Shown in pieces: positions 35,475 through 46,439 of a stretch of 53,114 bases of DNA. Position 1 is the first letter of the stretch. The number at the start of each line of letters is the position of its first letter. The stretch covers positions 1 through 53,114 of the forward strand of contig JAPEVF010000302.1 of NCBI GenBank assembly GCA_029747585.1. Direction: 5' to 3'. This DNA comes from Pleurotus djamor. Lineage: Eukaryota > Basidiomycota > Agaricomycetes > Agaricales > Pleurotaceae. The position numbers and the translations under genes are program-made. Under the pieces are notes generated by a model. That model searched no databases. It saw only the letters and a list, made by a program, of their open reading frames with translations, and had not been told where the DNA came from.

Positions 35475-37768
35475 ATGTCTTACTCACGTCCTGGTTCGGC
35501 CGCACCTTCATCTCCTCAAAACACGAGGCCCAGAAGCCCATATACGCCGATGCACCCTAGGCCTCGAGGTGCCAGCAGATCCAATACGCCTATCACTACA
35601 GCGAATTCACGAGATCGTGGTGCTTACCCAGATGATGGTTCACAAGCTATCTACGAGATGCTGTCAAGCAGACATCGCCGCGAGGACATCTCATCAGATG
35701 TCGCAATAGCCCACGCCATCGCCGAGGACGAACTCTTGGATTGGTCTCAGACGCACAGGAACTCGCCCAGACCACCTTCACAGGCTTCAGTGCGGTCACC
35801 GGGGACAGGGATTGGGTTGGGATATCCTGGGAGGGCGAATACGCCAGGGCAGATTGCGAGGCAGAGGAGCGACTCAGCACCGCAGAAGTATCAGATATGG
35901 AGGCCGCCAAGTGCAGCAGACGTGCGGACTGTCCCCCGAGCACCCAGCAGATCATCCATGTCAGCTGCAGCAAATGGTCGCCCGCCCGACCACCCTCAGT
36001 ATGGATCGCCTTTACGATATCCTTCTGATGGCTCAGGACCTCCCCCTTCCGCGTCTGCATCATATAATGACAGGCGACCGACGAGCCCAGTCGTTATACC
36101 GCAGCGGACATCATCTCGTGTATCCAGTCGCCCCATGAATCTACCTGGTTCTACCGCAACCACATACCCGCCTTCAAGACCTAACAGCACCGCTCCACGC
36201 TACGAACGGTGGCCTGTGGCGAACCCAGCCAGTAATGGTACCCATACAAATGGAGTTTCAAGGACAGGTACCCCAGCGATGGATATGGCTTCACGTCCCC
36301 ATAGCAGAGCGTCTGCTGCTGCCGCTAACGCCGCCAATCCACGCTACGCACCGGACGAAGTCATTGCTCGACGCTTAGCAAGAGCTTGGAATGTGGAATC
36401 CCTCCAACCAGACATAATTAGTGAAGCTGTTACACGAAACGACACCACCCATTACCGGTCTGTGTCGAACCCGTTCCCTCCATCTGGTCTTTCGATGAGT
36501 CGACCCATGAACATACCCGAGTCGTCACCTCTTATAGAGGATGATCTTCTCATTGACGACCGAGATTCCCCGCCAACGCAGACATACCATAATCACCGTC
36601 AGAGTAGTCGACATCCCTCATCCAGACCGAATCTATTACCTATCCCACCGTCTCCTCAACCTTCCGACCACGCTAGCCGCGAGCGGAGTAGAACTCGCAC
36701 GTCTACACCTTCGGTAAATGGCACCTCTACACCAGCGAGTACCAATCATCGACCCAAGCAAATGTACCCACTGATAGAAGACGATGTGGATACGTCACGA
36801 CCTGATGTGGTTCTACTGCATTTCCGCGACCTTTTTGTAGGAAGTCGCGCGTGTCCTCGGTGCGGGTCTTCTATGGTCTCACAGCATCATCACGTACGTC
36901 CCCATCCTTTCTGAACTGTTTCAATTGCTTACCCTGCTCACAGATCGACCTTGCTGGCTACAAATGCCCGCCTATCGCGCTGGTGGATTTCATGCACGCC
37001 TCCTGCTCCTCCTGCTCTGCCATCTCGTGTAGAGGGTGCTCGATAGCCCTTTCTTGCCGCCCAGGGTGTTCAGGTCGTACCTGTCACATCAGCTCTTGCT
37101 GTCCCGAAGGTCGTGCCATCGCCATATTCGAGACCCTTGTCAGCTTTGACGATGCCTATCGCGCACACGCTCAGATCGTAGACTCGGGCTGTCGTGCCGT
37201 TCGTCAAGAATTCAACGACCTCGTTGCAGCTCGGCTGACCGCACCGTCGACCACGGAATGGGAGAAAACCATCATCGGGGCGATGAAGACGTTGGAAGCT
37301 TTTTTGAAACCACCGACGGAGGAGGACGACACGCACCAGCATCATCCATCGGTTAAACACCTCTTCCTCATGTCGTGTGTACCGGAGGTGCTGGAGAGTC
37401 TCCTGGGGAATCGGAACGTCAGTGACTGGGTGGCTCACAGTGACCTGTACTGCGCCGTGCTCGCGACACTGAAATGCATGTCCAACTCTGGGCTGACGGA
37501 CCTACTCAAAGACCCCCTCCCGAAAATTGATCAATCTGTTGGTCTGGGGTGTTGGATGCGAGGTGAAGGGAGTATTACGTGGGAAGGTGAACAAGGGGGT
37601 GTCATTTCGAAGGCGCCGCCTGTGTATGAAGCTGTGAAGGGGCTGGAGAGGCATCGGCGGCCACTACTGGAGTTGGCGGGGAAGATCAAGTTTCCGGCCA
37701 CTGTGAAGAAGATCCATGCGCTGTGTGATGGGATACTGTACCTCCTGCTCCAGCAGATGATGGATTGA
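35475..37768 (+). CDS. Cysteine-rich (IBR/RING-like) protein with disordered N-terminus
   Basis: Proposed join 35475-36893, 36944-37768 gives 747 residues. The first 450 or so are Ser/Pro/Arg-rich and probably disordered, with a helical patch (DDGSQAIYEMLSSRHRRED) and repeated PLIEDD motifs. A cysteine cluster follows: CPRCGSSM, then H/C pairs CSSCSAISCRGC and CRPGC..C...CC, ending RAIAIFETLVSFD. This spacing resembles in-between-ring or RING2 zinc modules of RBR ubiquitin ligases. The C-terminal 220 residues look helical. I know similar agaricomycete proteins only as uncharacterised. The intron cuts the cysteine module exactly after HHH; its donor (GTACGT) and acceptor (CACAG) are good and in phase. 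Ubiquitin ligase activity is a guess. Confidence 0.65.
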
Positions 37769-39337
37769 CCGCCTGCGGTGGGCGTAAGTCTACTACGTGG
37801 TTCTTTTTCTTTTTCTTCTCGTGTCCGTTCAGTGCATGCCTGTCTGTTCTACCAGCTTCATCCTCGTACCTACCGCCATCCCAAACCTCCCAGTCATTTA
37901 CGCCTACCGTTCATCCTCCCTTCACCTAACCGCCACTTGTACCTAAAATGCCGCTACCGTTTCCTCTGAATTCATGTATCGCTCATCCTCAAGTAGTGAC
38001 TGTCTTTCTTATACGTTACCCAGCCATTGTATTACCCTTNCCCCCCTTGCAACAATTACCCCCTAGCATCCGTACCCATGCACTTCTTTCATCTCGCAAT
38101 CCTTATAGCTATATGTTCATACCGCGTTCTGCAGTACCTCGAAACCTTTCCCTCATCCATTCTGTCATATCCCACTGGAGGCGCAACAAAACCGTGCTCT
38201 AGGTGACTCTCAGAGTTTCCGACGTAGTGTGGGCAGCATCATCTTTCCTTTCCTCTAGATAGGCAACACTGTTACCGAAAGGGACCGTGTGGTGACGGCG
38301 TCGCTAGTGCTAAATAACCGTTGGCTCAATGTGAACCTGCGGGCGGTAGAAGTTCCTGGTGGACGAGTGGATGGTCCGTGGGAAGATCACGTTCTTCATG
38401 GTCCTCCATTCCCAAGAGTCCGGTGGCGCAAGTGTCGGTTCCAACCAAGTTCCACATCTTCTACTCATCTTCTCATCCGATTCTCATCTTCGCAGAATTG
38501 AAATCGAATCCCCACCACCAAAGTCTCGCTCTAAAGCGTCACTACCATGTCAATTTCCTCAAGTTGATACTGCTTTCGTTGCTACCAGAATGGGAGTAAA
38601 GCGATCCTCAGACTGTAAGCCTTTCACCTTGGTCAATCACTGGTCAAATTACGGTTGTAGGGGACTAACCCGTGCCTATCTAAGATTGAAAGTCTAGGAA
38701 TGGGAGGGACCCATAAAGACGAGCTATATAACACTGGAGAGACTATAGCCATGCACTATGGCAGTTCGATTATTCTTCTCCGCGCTTCGAGCGCATCTTC
38801 CATTCATAGCCGCCAGTTTCGCTCGACACGTGCGGTCGCTACTACCAAGTTGTTCGATTTTTACGCGCTTCTGTTCGTTCATCATTCACGCACATTGCGT
38901 TCCGAAGTTTGTCCACTAAAGTAAGCCAGGAAAACTTGTTTCAACGTTAATCGCATCTGATGCAGCGTCGGCAGACCTTACGACAGGTACATATATACGG
39001 ACTCCCTGTACCCGCTCAAATATCGCCCACCAGCCCTACACTTACGCCTCTGTCGCTCGCTGTAAGACGCTAATACAAGGACCTTCATGATTTACCCCTC
39101 TTTGGGACAATCGCACTTATGTCAGTATCAGAGTCGTGCATAGCCGAGCTTGGCAGACCATCTCTGTCTAATACGTCGGACTTCAGTACGCTCACACCTT
39201 GGCTCTGGCGACCTAGTAAAATCAATTTTGACGTTGCTACCGTTCATGCGGTGCGCTGTGCTCGGTTGAATATTCTTCGTCAAGTCAGAACTTCGACCTT
39301 CGACCATAGGGTAACTACTCGGGCTCATCGACGTTAT
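37769..39337. other. Intergenic stretch of about 1.6 kb without recognised gene
   Basis: It is pyrimidine-rich after the preceding gene (37800-38100), with one N at 38040 next to a C run. Short open frames on both strands show no motif. It includes the 3' flank of the GDSL gene. Confidence 0.4.
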
Positions 39338-40390
39338 CTAACTGAACCACGTCATCCACTGAGTATCATTCCCAGCAATTGCAGCACCAATCTCCCTGGC
39401 GACGATCCTATCCGCCTGCTCACTTGGATGTCCGGAATTGTACCTGCGCGGTTCATCATCCGTGTAAGCCTCCCGTTCTCCTTGTCTCAAGAATCCAGTT
39501 CAATGAAATGACTTACCACAGATAACTATCTCTCGCCGCTCCTCGCGCGTTGTTGTTTCCACTGATTACGCCACGAACATTTGGAGCCACGGTCCCGTTT
39601 AGGTACAACTTGGGTTGGTAGAACATATCCCAGAAGAGACCGTAGGAATCGAATAGCCCTAACGACACCCGAGTAAGTAAGTCTAGTATCGCTCGTATTA
39701 ATACCCTCTTACCGATGTGTGCGCAATCCAAGCCTCTCGCCAAATCCTTGAGCATCAATCTGGCGATCTCATTACCCGACAGGACGAGCTCCTTCATGAA
39801 GATGTCACCGTAGTAAGTCGGGGCCAGTTGCAGCGGTATCATCTTCCAAGGATCGTTCAACGGTCTGTTCCCCTCGAAAGCATAAAATTTCGACGGCTTA
39901 CATTTTGGAAGATGAAATTGCGTGCCCCACTATCATACAGCGTCTTTACCCAGCTGACAGAGCAATTGACAACGTCAACAATCGAAGCTTTGCTTTTTCC
40001 CGTCAAAAGCGAATTCCTCCCAACGTCATTGGTCCCAATCCACAACGTATACACGGTCCTCAACGGATCCACATCTACCGTACTCCCATTCGCAGCTTTG
40101 ATCCACTTGAAGTACTCCGGGAGCTGGTACTCAAAAACCGATGCGGATTGGAAGGTGATGTTGATGGCGCAGGTAGCACCAGATTTCGCGAATGGGTGGA
40201 GTTTCGCGCCGGTCAGCCTTTCGACGTACGTTGGCCAGGCCAGGCTTTCTGGACCGTCACCGCGGGTTACGACGTCCGTGTAGGAGTCGCCGAACGTGAC
40301 GAAGTCGGTTATTTGGCCGGGCGAGAGGCCAAGGCCGAGGACGACTCTCAGGAAGACCAGAGTACCGATGACAGGGACAAATACTCGCAT
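39338..40390 (-). CDS. GDSL/SGNH-type secreted esterase (CE16-like)
   Basis: Proposed complement join 39338-39443, 39517-39658, 39713-39842, 39902-40390 gives 288 residues. The ATG at 40390 opens a hydrophobic signal sequence (residues 1-22); an in-frame ATG at 40465 would add a basic extension and is less likely. Block I is FGDSYTD with nucleophile Ser36, block III is GTNDVG with Asn121, and block V is NSGHPSEQ with His259. FIFQNMIPLQLAP is typical of fungal CE16-like acetyl esterases, which remove acetyl groups from wood polysaccharides or oligomers outside the cell. The Asp normally three residues before the catalytic His is Asn256 here. Potential N-glycosylation sites (NGS, NIT, NGT) fit secretion. 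Substrate unknown. Confidence 0.75.
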
Positions 40391-41123
40391 GGGTGAGTGA
40401 TCAAAATTCCCTTTCAACCGACGCGGTTTTTTTTTTATAGCTTGAGGCTTCGAGGTTGATGACATGCCTGATGTCAGATTTCAGCGGTTCGTTCGCGGTG
40501 ATGCACCTTCGTATGCACCAGAATTGCTGAACGAAGCATAAATTCTCTTCAAGTCCAGGCGTCCTGATCTCGCCGGTCCTTCTCGCAGCTACGCTTAGAC
40601 CTAGATGTAATGACTTCGGAGGTATCTAATTCCGTGGCATCTTAGCATCATTCTTTACGTCGAAAGAATCCAGGTTTATTTCCCCCTTCCTTCGTACCTA
40701 GGTGTTGTGGTATCTCCCGAACCGAACATTTTCGGAAGGGGGATTTACCGAGAGAAAAGGGGTGGCTGCCGGCAGTGCCTCTTCCAGCTCGTAATCGTCA
40801 CGCCCTCTGCTAGCCAGCCTGTGATGGGTTCTACTGCGCGGAGGAGACGTTGGCTCTACGTTCGGGTGCTGTTCATAGGTTACTGGCCGGTAGTATGTAC
40901 ATGTAATTGACAGAGAAACAGCGAGTACAGTAAACTAGAGTATAAGATATCGAAGACAGACAAGTAAATAACCGATGTCATAATGTATGAACAATTCAGA
41001 GCGTGTACGACGAATAAATAAGCATGTCGCATCAAGAAAAGACCAGGCGAACGCCGAGCACTCGGAAGAGCCCTATGTAAGGTTTACGCATCCGAAGGAG
41101 AGCGCAGGGTACCCATCACCAGC
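40391..41123. other. Intergenic gap of about 0.7 kb
   Basis: This gap is the upstream region of the esterase and the 3' flank of UBA2. A T run (40429-40438) lies just upstream of the esterase start. No gene seen. Confidence 0.4.
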
Positions 41124-43649
41124 CTAGTCCAACTCAATGACATTATCATCCAATGCCTCTTCCGCATGCTCCATAATCACCAACCCATCCTCTTCCAACC
41201 TCCGTCGTTTATTTGGGCTAGCCAACGGCGACGGCGCTCTGCCAACTTTCGCATGCCCATTCACCTCCGTCTTCGTGCGCTTGGAGCTCGGTTCGACGTC
41301 ATCGTCATCAGGCGCAGCACGCTTGAGCGGTCGTCGTGGGGGTGTCACAGGTACCACAGGTGGTTTCGCTTTCTTAGGTGGCACAGGCAGCGGGGGGGGG
41401 TAGTATGAGCGGTGCGGCGTCAGAGGGGTGATTAGGTCTGCAATACACTCAATGAGCAAGACGGAACTGAAAAGAAACTGAAACCAGCGGGAAGAACTCA
41501 CGGAAGCTGACATATCGCAACTGCAATCGTCGCTACATCCCCATCCTCATCAACGATGTTGAGGAACTTCCCCCGCGTGACGTTCAAACTCGCCAGTGTC
41601 CGGTCATTGTTGTCGTCGAAATCCGGATCGCTGAGCACGCGTTTATCTTCATACACACTAACCTCCCTCCCCTCGCCCTCACCCCCAGCTCCAATGATCC
41701 CTTGGACGAGCTCGCTCAGCGTGACGCGCTCAGGATCACATTGCACCACTGTATACACATCCCTACAAACCCCACACATCGGGTTCGGCAGGGACAGAGC
41801 GATAGATGACAGTGGGACAGCGGGTTTTTGTTGGATGTGGACATTCCGAAGCTGATCGTAGGATTTGCGCAGGAAGTGGAGAGCTTGAAGGACGATCAGA
41901 CCGGAGATGATGGCGTTGGTTGTAGCAATGGCGGGGATAATGTTGCCTGCCATTTCTATGAGGGTAATTCAGTATTGGCACGATATAGCGGAGGTAATTG
42001 AGACTAACCCTTGACCTCCCAGCGCGTTTTCTGCTCGATACCATACGCGTCGGAACGAAGGTTCGATGCAGCGGTGACGAAATCCAAGGTGTCATCGTCA
42101 TCCTTGTCAAAGGATATGGTATCTTCTCCTGCTCGTAGGCGTGCCGCCAGACGCTCAGAGCTAAGGATCAATCAGTAAGCACCTGAGGCTGTAGCCCTCG
42201 CTAAGGATACCAACTCACCTAGCCACAAACAGCTCAACGTTGTCCTTCAAGGACAGCCGCTGCTGGTCTTTCAGACCTGACACACTGGTCCCTGCACCAT
42301 TGGATTGGCCATTGGATGAAGACCGGGAGGCATCAGCACCGTTTGCATTGCCATTGGCAGCAGAGCCAGACAAGATGGCATCAAAATCCAGCGGTGTAGG
42401 CGGTGACCGGTGTTTCCACATATCTGCCATGGACAACAGGTTCTTGATGTCGGAATTGAACACCTGCAACGACACGATGACGAGGTCAGGGAAGGGATTC
42501 ATGTCATAGAAGGGATGAGCGGGCGCACCTTTTGGAATGCCATTTTCGCAGCATCGGCGCTGTTAGCGGAGGGTGTCCGTAGAGCGAGTCGGACAGCTTT
42601 GAAGGCTTGAGCTTCCTTACGGAGGGTAGCGATTTCCGTAGCTGTGGTGGAGAAGGGACCGCGGCCAAGATGAGCAAGCCTGTTCCGAGCAGATGTCATT
42701 GCGACATACCATTCTCTCCTTGCTTCAAAGCCTCATCCAGCTCTCCCGAATCTTCGTCCTCTCCGAAAAGCTGGCTACAGGACGACCATCAATGTCGTAT
42801 CTACGAAGGAGCAACATGGGTGTACCTGAGTAGATAGCTTTTACTCCAGACTATACAATGTATCGGCTGGCTGGGCGTCGACCGGATTGTGCAGACTGGA
42901 AACGTCTTGGGCGTGGGCTTCGGTAGACAGTCAAAGCATTCCATCCTATCCTGCTATAGCCTTCAGAATGTTGTTAAGAAACAAAGAACGTTGAAACGCA
43001 CCTTGAGAAGTGGCTGAACCTGCCCTAGGTACCCAGCCGTCCCCGATTCCACCAGTGGTACGCCCGCTGCCATGCACATCTTGTTGACATGCCTCCGGGC
43101 ATCTGGAATAAGCAATGAGCCACCCTTCTCCATTTGAGCCACTAGGGAAACTCACCCAGGTTGTCCAACGCATTGAGCACCAAATCAAAGCCTTGAAACC
43201 ACTGGACGTCGAACTGGGGCTCCTTGATATTTCCATGTATCGGCTTTATGTGGACATTCGGGTTGAAAGACGCCGCCGTCTTCGCTGCGACCTGGAATCA
43301 GCGCAGGGTAAGCTGTTGCCCATTCCGTGATGCCGAACAAGGCTCTGCGTACCAGCGCTTTGCTCTGCTTGACATCCTTTTTCCGAAACAGAAATTGTCG
43401 GTTCAAATTCGACAAGTCGATAGTATCAAGATCAAGCAGCGTAATTTGGCCAAACCCAATGAGCACGATGTTCTTCACTACGAAGTGCGTCAGAAATGTG
43501 TTGATATGCTGCGCTCATTGCACGGAATACTCACATAGTTCACAGCCGATTCCCCCGGCACCGACGAGGAGAACCTTCGTTTGAGGGAGTTTTTCAGCGA
43601 GTTCAGGACCCAGAACAGCGCTTGCGTATGTATTTCGCTTGGTGGACAT
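41124..43649 (-). CDS. UBA2: SUMO-activating enzyme catalytic subunit Uba2
   Basis: Eleven exons are proposed: complement join 41124-41437, 41502-41955, 42009-42160, 42219-42463, 42529-42641, 42710-42774, 42826-42950, 43002-43102, 43156-43291, 43353-43477, 43535-43649. The start is [27 protein letters not shown] is the nucleotide loop, [16 protein letters not shown] the adenylation motif, and [12 protein letters not shown] carries the catalytic Cys179. CFDC and MCGVC supply zinc cysteines; a ubiquitin-like fold and a basic KRAAP..KRTKTE nuclear signal follow. With Aos1 it activates SUMO in the nucleus. In the last exon a run of nine G (41392-41400) shifts the frame and creates a stop at 41374; with eight G the frame runs to 41124 and gives about 647 residues. 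That break is probably a sequencing error. Confidence 0.88.
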
Positions 43650-43975
43650 GCTGGAAAGATTGGGGCCAAGCGGTGGTGGCACTGGCAGTGGTGGGGGAAA
43701 AAGACGCGCTCGTCACATCAGCTGAGCGTGACCTGTCACCCAAGGTCATGACTCACGTGCCGAGGGTCCCCTTTACGACCCCTTCATTGATCATGACTCC
43801 TTTTACAGGGCGAGCCTTCGAAAGCCTTCCACGCTCGACATTTACCACATCTAAGCATTTGGACATCTATGGAAGTAGCGAAGGGACACTCTCATCGAGG
43901 TGGAAGCAAGATTAAAGCCTCTATGTACCCAACCATCCATTCGCCATCCGCATCTCAACAGTCACCCTAAGTGAA
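43650..43975. other. Intergenic gap between UBA2 and the aldo-keto reductase
   Basis: Both neighbouring genes read on the minus strand, so this holds the UBA2 promoter and the 3' flank of the reductase. No gene and no TATA box seen. Confidence 0.4.
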
Positions 43976-45918
43976 TTAGAGCCTCCCAAAGATATCCAGC
44001 TGCGGTCTCCCATACGTCGGCTGAGAAAAGATGATCAGAATCAAGTCAGATAGTAGCGAATTCAGCGACACAAGAAAGCAGAAACGAAACCCATCGCGGC
44101 CAAAAACAAAGAAAGAGAAACTCAGAACGAAGAACTTACATGGTCCGCCGGTTTATTCCCCAAAATTGCCTCAATCTTCTCGAGAACCTCCGGCGTCAAC
44201 TTCGGTATGACCTCCAACGCTTTCAAGTTGTCGAGGATCTGCTCGGGTTTCGTCGCACCGAGGATGACGGTAGACGTATTCGGACTGCGGGCGATGAACG
44301 CAAGCGCCAAGGAGGCGATGGAGCATCCTAGTTCTACTCACATGTGTGAGTGGATGAATACGAATTGCACAAGGGTATGGCGGAGAGGGATTTATGGAAT
44401 AGGGAAAGAGGAAACGTACCCTTCTCCGCCAACTCAGTCAACGCCCTGACCTTCTTAAGCTTGTCCTCCCCTTCCGGACCCTGAAGCTTGGATATAGTAT
44501 CCTTGAAAAACGCCGAGTTGGTGTCAAACCGCGAGCCAGCGGGGATACCATTGTTATACTTTCAAAAATGGTCAGCGAAGTTAGACCATTGTAAGCGGTG
44601 ATATTGGGCAGAAGGAGGAAGGTGGTCGCGTACCTTCCCGGTGAGTACACCGCCATTTAGAGCGGACCAGACCGTCGTAGCGTACCCATATTTCTTATAC
44701 AGCTGCTTGTATTCTTTCTCTGGTCGTTCGCGGTGGAACATACTGCGTGACAGAGTCAGCACACGAGTCATGAAGAAATTGGGGATGCGTACTGATGTTG
44801 ACACTGCTCCGCAATGGGTGCAATGAGGCCAAGTTTATCGGCAACGTCTAGTACGAGCGGACAAAATAGGTCAGCGTCATCCTCTGATTGGAGCTTGGGA
44901 GGGCGAACAAGTGAAGAGAACGCACGATACGCTTCCTCGATCTCCTCAGCGTCCCATTCAGACGTTCCCCAGTAGAAAGCCTACCATTTTGATTGAGTCT
45001 CTACTCTGAGAAGAAGGAAGGCGGACGTACCCATCCTTTGTCGATGACGAAGTTGAACGCTCTAACTACCTCTTCCATGGGTACTACATAGTTCGTCAGT
45101 ACAGAAATCACGAAGGACGCAATCAGGTACAGTAAATGGAGAAAGGAGGGAACGGCAAGGAGTCACCAGGGCGTACCGTTCTTATCCGGCCGATGGGCGA
45201 AAATCACATCAACATAGTCCATTTGAAGACGTTGAAGAGACTCTTTTGTCCCTTCGATGATACTACATACATAGAGGAAACAACGAAGGCGTTAGTCGTT
45301 GGTTTTGCAGAGAATGACATCAAACACAGGGGAGACAGGAGGTTGTTGGGAAGAAAAAAGGGAGAAAGGAGGAGAAACGCAACTGTTTACGAGATAGACC
45401 AGCCGCGTTGGGGCCTGGTCTAACACCCCAGAAAATCTTGGTGGTCACAATGATATCGCTTCTTCTAAAGCCAAGTTCCTTGATGACGCGTCCCCTGTTG
45501 ACAAGCACGCAATGTTAGATAGTGAAGGAGATCCTCGAAGGAAAACCTACATTTCCTCTTCGGATTTTCCTTTCGCATAGGTCTCTGCGGTATCGAACAT
45601 GTTGATACCATTCTCGAACGCAGTTTTGATGATTTCCTGTAAGAAGAAGAATATTTGACCATTGAAACTAGAAAGTCGTAAAGAAGAAACAACGAAAGAG
45701 TCTTACCTTGACTGGGTCTCCATTGACCGTTCCTCCATAAGTCAGCCCTATACCAAAGGCAACCGTTTAAGTAGTCAATTCGTGGGTAGGTACAAGCGAT
45801 GCGTACATCCACCAAGTGAAAACAAGGGTACTCGGAGCCCACTAGGTCCAAGACGACGGAATGGCATACCCTTGGGATCGTATTCCATCTTGACTGGGTT
45901 AGCATCTGGGACAGACAT
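43976..45918 (-). CDS. Aldo-keto reductase, voltage-gated K+ channel beta-subunit type
   Basis: Twelve exons are proposed: complement join 43976-44020, 44140-44327, 44420-44558, 44634-44742, 44793-44847, 44926-44980, 45031-45083, 45177-45262, 45384-45494, 45551-45636, 45707-45747, 45807-45918. The 359 residues fit the Kv-beta/AKR6 family. The catalytic tetrad is visible: Asp and Tyr in [16 protein letters not shown], Lys in TTKIFWG, His in [15 protein letters not shown]-binding elements are [23 protein letters not shown] and [19 protein letters not shown]. It probably reduces aldehydes in the cytosol with NADPH; in fungi without matching channel subunits the redox role is the likely one. All phases agree and exons are very short (41-188 nt). 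It is followed in the same direction by UBA2. Confidence 0.9.
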
Positions 45919-46439
45919 TGATTGAGTCGTTGAAAGTCGTGGAGGAGAGCTGATCTCGAGCTAGGGAAGAGAGAGTGGAAGAGAGATTAGAAAGATGGAA
46001 AGGCTTGATATATGATAGACGATGAGAACGAATGAGGATGGATATCAGTCAGCCGACGTCATGGCTAAGGCACCGGGGAAAGAGTGTTCTCGGACCGGAC
46101 TCAAACCACCTCCTGGTAATCCTAGGGACTTCCANGGGGGGAGAAGGGGGACGCGCAGTGACTTCGGTCGTGTCGCAAAATCCTACCATCATCTCAAGCT
46201 CTCGGGGCTTCAGATGAAATTATGCTTGGCTGTTTCTTTAGTCTGACCAAGCGCGCGGTTGAAATTGAATACTAGAGTACATATTCGAGGAGTCTAGAAT
46301 CGATGAAATGTGTAGGAGTGTCCAAAGTCTGAAGTAGTTGTGACTGCTGGCGCACTGTAAGAGATATGGTTCAAAAGATAGGTCTGCTTTCAAGTCTCAG
46401 TCACGTCATTCGAGTTCTGCGGCTCACTAGAGTACGCAC
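45919..46439. other. Intergenic gap of about 0.5 kb
   Basis: This is the reductase promoter and the 3' flank of the seven-helix protein gene. One N at 46135 sits beside a G run. No gene seen. Confidence 0.4.
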
